NCBI RefSeq assembly: GCF_016185115.1 | Contig: NZ_JACPOF010000017.1 | Coordinates: forward strand, 248,001 to 312,000 | Direction of reading: 5' to 3' | DNA from: Polaromonas sp. | GTDB taxonomy: Bacteria > Pseudomonadota > Gammaproteobacteria > Burkholderiales > Burkholderiaceae_C | Length of the DNA: 64,000 nt | Shown: positions 44,673 to 53,715 of the stretch, piece by piece | How positions within the stretch are numbered: the stretch's first letter is position 1 | How the letters are laid out: every line of letters starts with the position of its first letter | Notes under the pieces: generated by a model | What the model saw: only the letters and a program-made list of their open reading frames with translations | What the model was told of the DNA's origin: nothing | Databases searched by the model: none | Program-made: the position numbers and the translations under genes

Positions 44673-45263
44673 TCAGTAGTCAGGCTGCCAGTCAACCGTG
44701 ATGCGTTTGCCGGCGATGTCAACGCTGTCGACGTACACCGAGACAAAAGGAATCATGCGTTCGGCTGTAGCCTCAGTACCGTCTTCCTGCTTTGCGGTGT
44801 ATTCGACACACAACACGGAATGAGGGCCGGTGGCCATCAGGTCGCGTACCGAGCCCAGCGCCACACCCTCACGGTTGACGACGTCCAGGCCTATCAGGTC
44901 AACCCAGTAGTACTCGTCTTTGGAGGCTGCAGGAAAGGCGCTGCGCGGCAAAAAAATGCGCGCACCACGCAATGCTTCTGCAGCAGTGCGGTCGTCCAGG
45001 CCATTGACCTTGGCGACGACGGAATCAGAATGGGTTTTGGCCTCGTCCACCGCGATGGATACGGTGCCTGTAAAGGCGTTGAATCCGGGGCGGAATTTGG
45101 CGTCGGGCGGCTGCAGAAACCAGGATTTGGCTGCAAACAGCGCCTCGGGATCGGTGCTGTGGGGCAGGATCTTTAACCATCCCTTGACGCCCCAGGCATC
45201 GAGGATGCGCCCGACCTCAATCGCGTCATCTGGCAAGCCAGACGGCTGAAGCCCGGGCAACAT
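44673..45263 (-). CDS. rimM: Ribosome maturation factor RimM
   Basis: A 196-residue protein with a RimM N-terminal barrel (VGRILDAWGVKGWLKI) and a C-terminal PRC barrel (YYWVDLIGLDVVN, MIPFVSVYVDSVD). It assists 16S processing and binds S19. Follows rpsP by 11 bases. Confidence 0.95.
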   Translation of the reverse strand: MLPGLQPSGLPDDAIEVGRILDAWGVKGWLKILPHSTDPEALFAAKSWFLQPPDAKFRPGFNAFTGTVSIAVDEAKTHSDSVVAKVNGLDDRTAAEALRGARIFLPRSAFPAASKDEYYWVDLIGLDVVNREGVALGSVRDLMATGPHSVLCVEYTAKQEDGTEATAERMIPFVSVYVDSVDIAGKRITVDWQPDY

Positions 45264-45274
45264 CGAGATAAAAC

Positions 45275-45535
45275 TCAGGCTGCCTTGGCGGCGGCCGTTG
45301 CGCCCTGCTTGACCAGGCGTTCAACGGTTGGCGATGGCTGCGCGCCAACGCTGATCCAGTGGGTCAGGCGGTCCTGCATGATGCGCAGGCCTTCTTCGCC
45401 ACCTTTGGCGATCGGGTTGTAAAAACCGATGCGCTCGATGAAACGGCCATCGCGGCGGACGCGCTTGTCAGCCACAACGATATTGAAAAATGGACGGTGC
45501 TTGGAACCGCCGCGTGCAAGTCGGATGACGACCAT
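45275..45535 (-). CDS. rpsP: 30S ribosomal protein S16
   Basis: An 86-residue S16 ([42 protein letters not shown]). It heads the operon with rimM, trmD and rplS, an order conserved widely in bacteria. The gap upstream (45536-45732) holds the operon promoter. Confidence 0.98.
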   Translation of the reverse strand: MVVIRLARGGSKHRPFFNIVVADKRVRRDGRFIERIGFYNPIAKGGEEGLRIMQDRLTHWISVGAQPSPTVERLVKQGATAAAKAA

Positions 45536-45647
45536 GATTTATCCTTGGGTGGTGGGGCGCATGGTTAAAAAAGCACCCCAAAGTTTCCTGCAGCGATTGA
45601 GACACACGACATGACCACCCGGTCAGCGAAATGCTGCAAAGCCTGCG

Positions 45648-45678
45648 ATTATAGCCTGAGGAAACAGTTTGGGGTCAA
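45648..45678 (-). promoter_or_regulatory. Candidate promoter of the rpsP operon
   Basis: On the minus strand TATAAT lies at 45653-45648 and TTGACC at 45678-45673, separated by 19 bases (slightly long). It is 113 bases upstream of the rpsP ATG. The exact -10 match in a GC-rich region supports it. Confidence 0.6.
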
Positions 45679-45732
45679 AACGCCCCTTTCCCGGAATATC
45701 AGCCCTGCATTTACATCCAGCCGACACAAGCC

Positions 45733-46272
45733 ATGAGCACAAGCCCCTTGATCCGTCCAAGCCTTGAGAGCGACATCCCGGCGATTACCGCCATCTACGC
45801 CCACCATGTGCTGAACAGCACGGGTACCTTCGAGACCGAGCCGCCCAACCTGGCCGACATGACTGCCAGACGCGCCGATGTTCGTGCTAAGGGCCTGCCC
45901 TACCTGGTGGCCGTGCTGGATGGCCAGGTCGTGGGTTTTGCGTACGGAAACTGGTTCAAGCCCCGCCCGGCCTACCGCTATTCCGTTGAAGATTCAATTT
46001 ATCTTGCGCCCGGCCTGCAGGGCAAGGGCCTGGGCCGCGCGCTTCTGGCCGAACTGCTGCTGCAGTGCGAAGCTGCCGGCATACGCAAGGTCATGGCCAT
46101 CATTGGTGATTCGGCCAATGCAAGCTCGGTGGGTGTGCACAAGGCGCTGGGGTTTGAGGAAGTCGGCCAGGTCAAATCATGCGGGTGGAAGTTCGGCGCC
46201 TGGCGCGACATCGTCATCATGCAAAAAAGCATCGGCGCCGGTGACAGCAAGCCGCCCGATGGCGCACCATAA
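45733..46272 (+). CDS. GNAT-family N-acetyltransferase (phosphinothricin acetyltransferase-like)
   Basis: A 179-residue GNAT protein. It starts IRPSLESDIPAITAIYAHHV and has the CoA-binding YLAPGLQGKGLGRALLAELL, with later GFEEVGQVKSCGWKFGAW. This is the pattern of phosphinothricin/methionine-sulfoximine acetyltransferases, which act on toxic amino-acid analogues. Six bases separate it from the TM2 gene, so they may be cotranscribed. Confidence 0.88.
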   Translation: MSTSPLIRPSLESDIPAITAIYAHHVLNSTGTFETEPPNLADMTARRADVRAKGLPYLVAVLDGQVVGFAYGNWFKPRPAYRYSVEDSIYLAPGLQGKGLGRALLAELLLQCEAAGIRKVMAIIGDSANASSVGVHKALGFEEVGQVKSCGWKFGAWRDIVIMQKSIGAGDSKPPDGAP

Positions 46273-46278
46273 TCCCGC

Positions 46279-46758
46279 ATGCGTTCAAACTCCATATCTC
46301 CCGCGCCGCCCCGCTCAAAAAACAAGACCGCCGCTGCCTGGCTGGCCTTCATCCTCGGCCAGCTGGGTCTGCACCGGTTTTACATGTTCGGCATCAGGGA
46401 CCGCTGGGCCTGGCTGCACCCCGCGATCGCCGCCATCGGCTGGTGGGGTGTCTACCGGGTTCAGCTTTACGGACAGGACGACCAAATCGCCTGGCTGCTG
46501 ATCCCCTTGCTGGGTTTTACGCTTGCCGGCACGTCCATCACCGCGATTTATTACGGCTTGATGCCTACTGAAAAATGGAATGCCACTTACAACCCGGCGT
46601 TGCCGGACACGGCCTCAGGCAACACCAGCTGGCTGACGATAGGTGCTGTCGTGTTTGCACTGCTGTTCGGTGCCATCACGCTGATGTCCAGCATCGCGTT
46701 CAGCTTCCAGCGTTACTTTGAATACCAGGTCGAAGAAGCGCGCAAGATCAGCCAGTAA
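46279..46758 (+). CDS. TM2-domain membrane protein
   Basis: A 159-residue protein beginning with a TM2 domain: KTAAAWLAFILGQLGLHRFYMFG is followed by a second and third hydrophobic segment. TM2 proteins have no defined general function. The C-terminal part has a single further helix and ends EEARKISQ. Confidence 0.8.
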   Translation: MRSNSISPAPPRSKNKTAAAWLAFILGQLGLHRFYMFGIRDRWAWLHPAIAAIGWWGVYRVQLYGQDDQIAWLLIPLLGFTLAGTSITAIYYGLMPTEKWNATYNPALPDTASGNTSWLTIGAVVFALLFGAITLMSSIAFSFQRYFEYQVEEARKISQ

Positions 46759-46764
46759 ATAACG

Positions 46765-46861
46765 CCCCCACGTTCGCTCACTGCGTGTAGCTCTCTGCCC
46801 CCCGAGGGGGCGCTGCGCCTGCGGTCTGGCAAAGCCAGTCCCGCGGCCCCTGCTTGCAAAG
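46765..46861 (+). repeat. GC-rich dispersed repeat, family R, copy 2
   Basis: Starts CCCCCACGTTCGCTCACTGC, then CTGCCCCCCGAGGGGGCGCT and GGTCTGGCAAAGCCAGTCCC, ends CGGCCCCTGCTTGC. It separates the TM2 gene and the pit gene, and it is directly downstream of pit's stop. Confidence 0.9.
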
Positions 46862-46871
46862 ATTGCAGATT

Positions 46872-47882
46872 TCAGAAAATCTGCAGGCTCACCCAGTACG
46901 CAATCGCGGCCACAAATGCCGAGGCCGGAATCGTGAAGATCCACGCCCAGACAATGTTGCCGGCCACGCCCCAGCGCACAGCAGACGCGCGCTGTGTGGA
47001 ACCCACACCAACGATGGCGCCGGTGATGGTGTGCGTGGTGGACACCGGAATGCCCAGCCCTGTCGCCAGGAACAGCGTCAACGCCCCGCCGGTTTCGGCG
47101 CAAAAGCCGCCCACGGGCTTGAGCTTGGTGATCTTCTGGCCCATGGTCTTCACGATGCGCCAGCCGCCGAACATGGTGCCGGCTGCAATCGCCAGGTAGC
47201 AACTCACAATTGTCCAGGTCGGCGGCAAGGCGTCGCTCGCAGATGCGTAACCCGTAGCGATCAGCAGCATCCAGATGATGCCAATGGTCTTTTGTGCGTC
47301 ATTGCCACCATGGCCCAGGCTGTAGGCACCGGCAGACACCAGTTGCAGCCTGCGAAACCACCTGTCCACCCGTGAGGGCGTGGCACGCCGGCAGACCCAG
47401 GCCACCAGCACCATCATCATGGATCCGAGCAAAAAGCCCAGCAGCGGCGATACAAAAATAAACGCCACGGTTTTCATGATGCCGCCGGAGATCAGCGCAT
47501 GCGCGCCAGACTTGGCAATCACCGCACCCACAATGCCGCCTATCAGCGCATGTGAGGAGCTGCTGGGAATGCCGTAGTACCAGGTCAGCAGGTTCCAGGT
47601 GATGGCGCCTATCAGGGCGCCAAACACCACATGCGTATCAACAATGCCCGGCTGCACAATGCCCTTGCCCACCGTTGCGGCCACGCTGAGATGGAATATG
47701 AAAATCGCCAGCAGGTTGAAGGCCGCGGCGAACACCACGGCCTGCCCCGGCTTGAGGACGCCGGTCGACACCACTGTGGCGATTGAATTGGCCGCATCAT
47801 GAAACCCGTTCATGAAGTCGAAGGCGATGGCCAGGAAAACCAGCAGGGCCACGACCCACAGGGCGGTCTGTACGCTTTGCAT
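46872..47882 (-). CDS. pit: Low-affinity inorganic phosphate transporter (PiT family)
   Basis: A 336-residue carrier with about ten helices in two PHO-4 repeats. Signatures: FDFMNGFHDAANSIATVVSTGVL at the start and GGNDAQKTIGIIW and GIPVSTTHTITGAIVGVG later. It imports phosphate with protons or metal-phosphate. A DUF47 gene lies upstream, a pairing known for Pit systems. An R-family repeat lies between the two. Confidence 0.95.
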   Translation of the reverse strand: MQSVQTALWVVALLVFLAIAFDFMNGFHDAANSIATVVSTGVLKPGQAVVFAAAFNLLAIFIFHLSVAATVGKGIVQPGIVDTHVVFGALIGAITWNLLTWYYGIPSSSSHALIGGIVGAVIAKSGAHALISGGIMKTVAFIFVSPLLGFLLGSMMMVLVAWVCRRATPSRVDRWFRRLQLVSAGAYSLGHGGNDAQKTIGIIWMLLIATGYASASDALPPTWTIVSCYLAIAAGTMFGGWRIVKTMGQKITKLKPVGGFCAETGGALTLFLATGLGIPVSTTHTITGAIVGVGSTQRASAVRWGVAGNIVWAWIFTIPASAFVAAIAYWVSLQIF

Positions 47883-47913
47883 AGTTAAATTATTCCAGTG
47901 CTAGAAGGACGTA

Positions 47914-47998
47914 GGCGCGGCCGCAGCGCAGGGCCGCCCCAAGCAAGGCCAGCCCCATCGGGGGGCAGCGCATGACACGCAGTGCAAAGCGTGGGGGT
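47914..47998 (-). repeat. GC-rich dispersed repeat, family R, copy 3
   Basis: An inverted copy relative to copies 1, 2 and 4; its minus-strand start is CCCCCACGCTTTGCACTGCG, followed by CTGCCCCCCGATGGGGC. It lies between the DUF47 gene and pit, in the putative operon spacer, and may form an RNA hairpin there. Confidence 0.85.
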
Positions 47999-48006
47999 CA
48001 TAATTT

Positions 48007-48654
48007 TCAGGAATTCTCGAGGACGATGCCCTCGATCAGGTTGGCCACGTCCTCGCACTTGTCGGTGATGGTTTCCAGCAGTTCATAAACCGCCTTGAGC
48101 TTGATGACCTCCCGCACATCCGGTTCTTCACGAAACAGGCGGCTCATGGCAGAGCGCATCACCCGGTCGGCGTCCGATTCGAGCTTGTCAATTTCTTCGC
48201 AGGTCTTCAGGGCTGCTTCAGCCGTCGCCGGCTCGCTGACCTTGCCGATCAGCGCGACCGCATCTTTCAGGCGCTCGCAGCATTTCACGCTCAGGTCGGT
48301 CAGGCGGATGATGTCGTCCGTCATGTGGCGCACGTCATACAGAGCCATGGTTTCTGCCGAATCCTGAATCAGGTCGGCCACATCGTCCATGGTGTTGATG
48401 AGCTTGTGAATCTGCTCACGGTCTATCGGGGTGATGAAGGTCTTGTGCAGCGCCCTGTTGACGTCATGCGTGATGCGGTCAGCGGCGCGTTCGGCGTTGT
48501 CCACTTCACGATTGAAGGATTCGCGTTTTTCAACATCGCTGTAATTGGCGACCAGCTTTGAAAAGGCCTGGGCCGCTTCAACAATGCGCTCTGCATGCTG
48601 GTTGAACATCTCGAAAAAATTGCCTTCGCGGGGCAGCAACTTGCCAAACAGCAT
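48007..48654 (-). CDS. DUF47-family Pit accessory protein (PhoU-like)
   Basis: A 215-residue alpha-helical protein of the PhoU-like DUF47 family: FFEMFNQHAERIVEAAQAF, HDVNRALHKTFITPIDRE and DDVADLIQDSAE. It is thought to regulate its Pit partner. It precedes pit on the same strand (gap of 124 bases, holding repeat R copy 3), so they likely share a transcript. Confidence 0.92.
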   Translation of the reverse strand: MLFGKLLPREGNFFEMFNQHAERIVEAAQAFSKLVANYSDVEKRESFNREVDNAERAADRITHDVNRALHKTFITPIDREQIHKLINTMDDVADLIQDSAETMALYDVRHMTDDIIRLTDLSVKCCERLKDAVALIGKVSEPATAEAALKTCEEIDKLESDADRVMRSAMSRLFREEPDVREVIKLKAVYELLETITDKCEDVANLIEGIVLENS

Positions 48655-48718
48655 GTCGGTTCCTGGTTGAGTGGGTCAAGAATATGACCGTTTTGTGACA
48701 GGCGGGAGTTTAACTTAG

Positions 48719-48817
48719 CCCCCACGCTCCCCACTTCGTGTGGTTCGCTGCCCCCCGGGGGGGGCCGCTGCGCCTGCGGCCTGGCAAAGCCAGTTCCGCG
48801 GCCCCTGCTTGCGAAAA
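48719..48817 (+). repeat. GC-rich dispersed repeat, family R, copy 4
   Basis: Starts CCCCCACGCTCCCCACTTCG and ends GCGGCCCCTGCTTGCG, with the central CCCCCCGGGGGG block. It lies upstream of the DUF47 gene and downstream of the AEC transporter gene. Confidence 0.9.
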
Positions 48818-48856
48818 CCTCAATACGGGAGCTGCATGCGCAGCCGCCCTTGAAAA

Positions 48857-49819
48857 TTATGCGAACCTGCCGAGCAGCAGCAACACCAGCGTCAGGCTGA
48901 CCATGGCCAATGCAGTAGACATCACCACGCTGGCGGTGATCAGCTCTTCGGCCACCTTGTAGCGCTGCGAAAACAGGAACACATTGGCGCCAATCGGCAG
49001 CGCCGACGCCGTGACCATCACTGCCATGGGCAGGCCGCCTACTCCAAGCAAGTGGCAGATGCCAAACACAAGCAGGGGATGGAGCAGGTTCTTGACGCAG
49101 GCCAGCGCCAGCGCTGGCCGCAAATACCCGCCAATCGATGTATTGGCCAGCGTGACACCCACCAGCACCAGTGCCAGCGGTCCGAAGGCATTGGCCAGCA
49201 ACTCCAGCGGCCTGTCGATCACCTCGGGGATCACCAGACCAGTCTGTGCAAACAGCAGCCCGACGATGATAGGCAAGGGCACAGGGTTAAGCACCGCGTT
49301 CTTCACTGCCAGCAAAACGGTGGTGACCGGATGCCGGGGCGCCGTGCCCAATTCACTGCCAAGCCCCAGCTTCTGTTCACGCGCCACGGCAAGTTCAAGC
49401 ACCAGGGTTGCAATCGTGAGCAGCACGAGCGCGTGCGTTGAGACGAGCGTCAGCAAGATCACAAGCCCCGCTGGTCCGTACATCAGGCCGACCATGGCGA
49501 TGCCTATCATCACGGTGTTCGAAAAAGTACCGGCCAGCGCCAGCACCGCCGCACGCCGGTTCAGGCCCTTGACCAGCAGGATGCAGCCAAAAAGGATGGC
49601 TACTGCGACGAAGTAGGCCGTCACCGGCTTGAAGTCGAGCTGCTCTATGCGCACCTTGCTCATGGTGCGAAACAGCAGCGCAGGCGTGAGCAGCAGAAAT
49701 ATCAGGTTGGACAGATCCTTGACCGCCGTGGGCCTGATCCACTGCAGGCGGCCTGCGGCAAAACCAGCAGCAATCAACAACACGACGGGAAGCAGGGAGA
49801 CAAGGACAAGCTGGTTCAT
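48857..49819 (-). CDS. AEC-family (auxin efflux carrier-like) transporter
   Basis: A 320-residue membrane protein with ten hydrophobic segments in the AEC pattern: N-terminal VLLIAAGFAAGRLQW, a central charged break near residue 150 (AVAREQKLG), then MVTASALPIGANVFLFSQRY. Members export small organic acids or amino acids. The start at 49819 gives the family N-terminus; the frame is open further upstream without signal. Substrate unknown. Confidence 0.9.
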   Translation of the reverse strand: MNQLVLVSLLPVVLLIAAGFAAGRLQWIRPTAVKDLSNLIFLLLTPALLFRTMSKVRIEQLDFKPVTAYFVAVAILFGCILLVKGLNRRAAVLALAGTFSNTVMIGIAMVGLMYGPAGLVILLTLVSTHALVLLTIATLVLELAVAREQKLGLGSELGTAPRHPVTTVLLAVKNAVLNPVPLPIIVGLLFAQTGLVIPEVIDRPLELLANAFGPLALVLVGVTLANTSIGGYLRPALALACVKNLLHPLLVFGICHLLGVGGLPMAVMVTASALPIGANVFLFSQRYKVAEELITASVVMSTALAMVSLTLVLLLLGRFA

Positions 49820-49869
49820 TTGCGCCAATCTTAGCGCCCGGCCTTCCCCGCTACGGTCTGTTTGCTTCG

Positions 49870-51984
49870 TCAGAACGACGCCTGTAAGCCAATCTTCAGA
49901 CTGCGACCGGGCAGCGGCGCTTTGGGGAATGCCGTCGTGGTCAGCACCGATGTCGCGCTGTAGGCCAGCTGGTTCGTGAGGTTGTCCACCCGTGCATAAA
50001 GCAGCGTGTTGACAGCCCCCATCTTCAGCGCATAGGTCGCCGCCGTGTTCCACAGCGTGTAGGCAGCCGTCGCGCGCTGGCCGGCCGCCACGCGGTTCTG
50101 CGCGGCAGAGTGGTCAAAACCCAGGTTCGCCCCCCAGGGGCCGCTGGCCCACTTCAGCGTGGCGCCCACACGCATGGGCGCGATGCGCGGCAATGGCTGG
50201 CCGTTGTTGAGGTTGGTGGCCCTGACCATGTCGCCGCGCAGGCCAAGGTCCAGCGTGCTGGCGCCTTCGAGCAAACGCATGTTGCCGCTCGCTTCAACAC
50301 CTGTGAAACGCGCACGCACCGCGGTGTAGGCAAATTCGCGGCGCACACGGTTGTCCGGGTCGGCGTCATCTATGCCGTCACCATCGGCATCCGTCGGGTT
50401 CAGCATGCCGCTGGATTGCCCGTAGGTGTTGCCCGTGGCCAGCAGCGCGATGTAGTTTTTGAAGTGATGTGCATAGACGTTGGCAGAAAAAGTATTCGCG
50501 CCTGCCTTCCAGTTTGCGCCTACGTCCAGGCTGGTGGATTTTTCCTTGCCCAGATTGGCATTGCCGGTTTCCCATGCATTCGTGGCCACGTGGGTGCCAG
50601 AGGCGTACAGCTCATAGTCCTTCGGTGCGCGTTCGCTGAAGGCCAGGTTGGTAGTGATCTGCCACTTCGGGGCGGCATTCCACAAAGCGCCAACTGCAAA
50701 GCTGGAAGGATTGAAGTCACGCGTGGCAGGCACAAAGCGGGCCAGGCGCGGGTTGCCCAGCGATGCCACCCTGACCGATTCCAGACGGCCACCAAAACTC
50801 AACCGGCCCCAGGACCTTGCATATTCTTCATAGGCGAACAGGCCGCGTTGCGTGGTCTCGCTGTAAGGGGCGAACGCTTCGGTACCGTCCGCCGAGAAGC
50901 GCGAGTTCTCGGCCTGCAGGCCGAACACACCGCTCAGCCCGCCAACAGACGCGTGCCTGGCTTCCACACGCACATCACTGCCCTTGTTCCTGAAAGCCGT
51001 GCCCGGTGTGGCCCCGTCAAACTCTGTGTGGGTGTAGTCGGTTTTGCTGTACTGGCCCTTGACGCTTTTGATAAAACCGCCGAGGTCACGAACCTCGCCC
51101 TCCAGGCCGATGCGGTCAGATTTCATGCCTATGGTCACGTTGTCTTCCGCTACTGTGCCGTAGGTGTTTCGGTAGGTGCTGATGGATGCACCAAGATAGC
51201 CGTGGTCAAACAGCAAAGATCCACCCAGCGCACCGCCATTGACCTTGCTGGCCGAGTTGCAAATGCGGTTGACTGTGCCCACGGCGCCGGGTTTGGTGCA
51301 GGCCAGAGCGACCGGCACATTCACATCGCCGGTTTCGCGGCTGAATGCATCAACATGCAGCCCATAGCGGTTGTTGCCCGCCTCAAGTGCCAGGCCGCCG
51401 CCCTTTTCACGATTGCCGGTCGCCAGGCCATAGTCAACCTTGCCCGCCACCCCGCCCTTTTCGTCGAACAGGGCTTCACGCGGAATGCGGTTGTCGATGA
51501 CGTTGACCACACCGCCCACCGCGCTGCCGCCATAGAGCAGCGCGCCCGGGCCGCGCAGCACTTCAATGCGCTGGGTGCTGATGGGGTCTGCGGTCACTGC
51601 GTGGTCGTAGCTCAGCGATGACGCGTCTACCGTCGCGCCGCCATTGCCCAGGATGCGGATGCGGTCGCCGTCCAGGCCGCGAATGATGGGGCGGCTGGCA
51701 TTGGGGCCGAAGTAGGTGCTGCTGATGCCGGGCTCGCCGTCCAGCGTTTCACCCAGCGTGGTTCTGGAACGTAACAACAGGCCGGTGCCGCCGTAACTTG
51801 CGGCAGGCGCAATGAGGTCAGTCGCGCCCAGCGGGTTGCCGGTGACCGTGACCTCACCGAGGTTTGCTGTTGATGAAGGTGTGGCGGCAGCGCCGGTCGC
51901 GTTCTGCGCCTGCGCCATGCCGGCCGTGGCCATAAAGGCCAGCACCGCGAGTTGCAGTGCGTTTTTTGAAAATGAGGATGTCAT
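49870..51984 (-). CDS. TonB-dependent receptor, ZnuD-like (zinc uptake)
   Basis: A 704-residue outer-membrane receptor with a signal peptide (to about AQA at residue 27), a plug domain with GEVTVTGNPLGA (TonB box region), STYFGPNASRPIIRGLDGDRI and VLRGPGALLYGGSAVGGVVN, and a beta-barrel ending in an aromatic LQASF. The NPLGATDLIAP and FGPNAS motifs resemble ZnuD, a zinc/haem receptor of Neisseria. A small His-rich gene lies just upstream. It would take energy from TonB/ExbBD, whose genes are at 1.3-4.3 kb. Confidence 0.92.
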   Translation of the reverse strand: MTSSFSKNALQLAVLAFMATAGMAQAQNATGAAATPSSTANLGEVTVTGNPLGATDLIAPAASYGGTGLLLRSRTTLGETLDGEPGISSTYFGPNASRPIIRGLDGDRIRILGNGGATVDASSLSYDHAVTADPISTQRIEVLRGPGALLYGGSAVGGVVNVIDNRIPREALFDEKGGVAGKVDYGLATGNREKGGGLALEAGNNRYGLHVDAFSRETGDVNVPVALACTKPGAVGTVNRICNSASKVNGGALGGSLLFDHGYLGASISTYRNTYGTVAEDNVTIGMKSDRIGLEGEVRDLGGFIKSVKGQYSKTDYTHTEFDGATPGTAFRNKGSDVRVEARHASVGGLSGVFGLQAENSRFSADGTEAFAPYSETTQRGLFAYEEYARSWGRLSFGGRLESVRVASLGNPRLARFVPATRDFNPSSFAVGALWNAAPKWQITTNLAFSERAPKDYELYASGTHVATNAWETGNANLGKEKSTSLDVGANWKAGANTFSANVYAHHFKNYIALLATGNTYGQSSGMLNPTDADGDGIDDADPDNRVRREFAYTAVRARFTGVEASGNMRLLEGASTLDLGLRGDMVRATNLNNGQPLPRIAPMRVGATLKWASGPWGANLGFDHSAAQNRVAAGQRATAAYTLWNTAATYALKMGAVNTLLYARVDNLTNQLAYSATSVLTTTAFPKAPLPGRSLKIGLQASF

Positions 51985-52069
51985 GAGGACTCTTTGAATC
52001 AGGATGCAAACCTGCACACCATTGGATGCGCAGGGGCAAGGCCGACCCCGCAGGGTCAGCGAAGGAGAT

Positions 52070-52444
52070 TCAAGGAGTCCGGGGCGGGCCGCGCGCGTCA
52101 AAAAGCGCAGCCCAGCGGGCGAGCGCTTCGCCCTCAAAAATCGCCACCGCCACGGTGGGCAGCAGAACCGGCAAAACCAGCGATGCCACATGCAGCGCAG
52201 CGCTGCCGTGGCTGGCCTGGTCGTACAGGCGGCAGTCGGCGTCACTGGCGTGGGAAGCAAACAGCGAATCCACCGTGCCATGTTTGGAATGACCGCTGCC
52301 CGCCTTGAGATGAACCGCTTTGGCCGACCCTACACCCGGGCCATGCAGCGTACCGTGCATCAGGCCCAGCGTCTGCGCGAACAGAAGCGCCAGCGTCAGC
52401 AGCCAGACGATGGTGTGGGTTGAGGGGCTTGACCGGCGGGTCAT
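52070..52444 (-). CDS. Small membrane-associated His-rich protein upstream of the ZnuD-like receptor
   Basis: A 124-residue protein with an N-terminal hydrophobic segment (TIVWLLTLALLFAQTLGLMHG), a His-bearing middle (LHGPGVGSAKAVHLKAGSGH, KHGTV) with one Cys in DCRLYDQASHG, and a second hydrophobic helix (LVLPVLLPTVAVAIF). This matches the DUF2946-like small proteins that I associate with TonB receptors and metal uptake; the family name is low confidence. It precedes the receptor by 85 bases on the same strand, so a metal partner role is plausible. Confidence 0.65.
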   Translation of the reverse strand: MTRRSSPSTHTIVWLLTLALLFAQTLGLMHGTLHGPGVGSAKAVHLKAGSGHSKHGTVDSLFASHASDADCRLYDQASHGSAALHVASLVLPVLLPTVAVAIFEGEALARWAALFDARGPPRTP

Positions 52445-52584
52445 GTGAAGTAATGGGGTATCAGTGGCTGCACCAGATGCCGGGAGGCAAAAGCCGCAGG
52501 ACCTGTAATGTAAGGCATATGGCCCCGGCGAGAAAGTTTGGTGTCCACTTTGCCCTGCAGCTTCAATGCGTATATAAACATTGC

Positions 52585-53592
52585 ATGACTGCCACGATCC
52601 CCGCTTCCACATCTCAAGCCGCCCACCTCCGCACCCACACCTTCCACGGCCTGGACACCAGCCAGCCGGCCCCGCGCCTGCTGGTACTGGGCGCGGTGCA
52701 TGGCAACGAGACCTGCGGCACGCAGGCCATCACCCAACTGCTGGCCGAGCTCGAGAGCGGCGGGCTGGTCATACAGCGCGGCACCGTGACGTTTATTCCC
52801 ATCACCAACCCGCTGGCCTACCAGCTGGGGCGCCGCATGGGCGACCGCAACCTGAACCGCAACATGACGGTCACCGCAGAGCCGCAGGATTTCGAGGACA
52901 GGATTGCCAACGTGCTGTGCCCCATTCTTGAAGCGCATGACGTGCTGCTGGATCTGCACTCCTTCCACACGGGCGGCGCGCCGTTTGTCATGATCGGCCC
53001 GCAGAACAATACCGGCACGCTGGAACCCTTCTGCCAGGCAGAGCAGGAAATGCAGCTGGCCCTGCACACCGGGCCCTGGCGCATCGTCGAGGGCTGGCTG
53101 GACACCTACGCACGTGGCGTCAAGCGCCGCGCACAGAAAGCGGCATCGGGCGGAAGCGACCGCTCACAAGCACTGGTCACCAGCACCAACTATGGCGTGG
53201 GCACCACCGAGTACATGCGCTCAAAAGGCGGCTATGGCGTGACGCTGGAGTGCGGCCAGCACGACGACCCCAAGGGGACAGACGTGGCGCGGCAGGCGAT
53301 TTTGCAGACCATGGCGCTGCTGGGCCTGGTCGATCCGGCAGCAGTGCCCTTGAGTCCGGCTGCGGCCGGGCGCGAAATCTTGCGGCTGGTCGATGTCACG
53401 GACCGCGAGCATACGGGCGACCGCTTCACGCGCGAATGGCGCAGCTTTGATGCAGTGAAGACAGACGAGGTGATTGGCTGGCGCCAGAGCGGCGAAGAGG
53501 TCAAGGCGCCACAGGACGGGTTTATCGTCTTTCCGAATCCGCGCGGGGAAGTCGGCCAGGAGTGGTTTTACTTTGCACTGCGGCGCGCCTGA
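52585..53592 (+). CDS. Succinylglutamate desuccinylase/aspartoacylase-family zinc hydrolase
   Basis: A 335-residue zinc enzyme of the AstE/AspA family. The zinc motif is GAVHGNETCG (His and Glu ligands), the second His is in LLDLHSFHTGG, and the catalytic Glu is in TLECGQHDDP. These enzymes cleave N-acyl amino acids. The C-terminal domain is the usual small beta barrel. The start 52585 is chosen by family; the frame is open upstream into the divergent region. It diverges from the His-rich gene. Confidence 0.88.
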   Translation: MTATIPASTSQAAHLRTHTFHGLDTSQPAPRLLVLGAVHGNETCGTQAITQLLAELESGGLVIQRGTVTFIPITNPLAYQLGRRMGDRNLNRNMTVTAEPQDFEDRIANVLCPILEAHDVLLDLHSFHTGGAPFVMIGPQNNTGTLEPFCQAEQEMQLALHTGPWRIVEGWLDTYARGVKRRAQKAASGGSDRSQALVTSTNYGVGTTEYMRSKGGYGVTLECGQHDDPKGTDVARQAILQTMALLGLVDPAAVPLSPAAAGREILRLVDVTDREHTGDRFTREWRSFDAVKTDEVIGWRQSGEEVKAPQDGFIVFPNPRGEVGQEWFYFALRRA

Positions 53593-53637
53593 AGGCATTC
53601 AACGTCAATTAATACAAAAAACGTAACAGTAATATTC

Positions 53638-53680
53638 AAATAGCTGCCTACATTGATTATTGATATCAGCCGAAGCATCA
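53638..53680 (+). repeat. Dispersed intergenic repeat, family T, partial copy 4
   Basis: It reads AATAGCTGCCTACATTGATT, then ATTGATATCAGCCGAAG, a diverged version of the central T blocks. It is shorter than other copies. Confidence 0.5.
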
Positions 53681-53715
53681 ATCACTGATCTCGAGCGGTT
53701 TAGACCGTCCAAAAG

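Noticed and set aside
50110..51621. 503-codon open frame opposite the TonB-dependent receptor
   Set aside because: No domain features; the receptor on the other strand has plug and barrel motifs.
52564..52582. Zur-like or other zinc operator before the AstE/AspA-like gene
   Set aside because: CAATG/CATTG dyad is short and better explained as part of a TATATAAAC promoter box; no match to a recognisable Zur motif.
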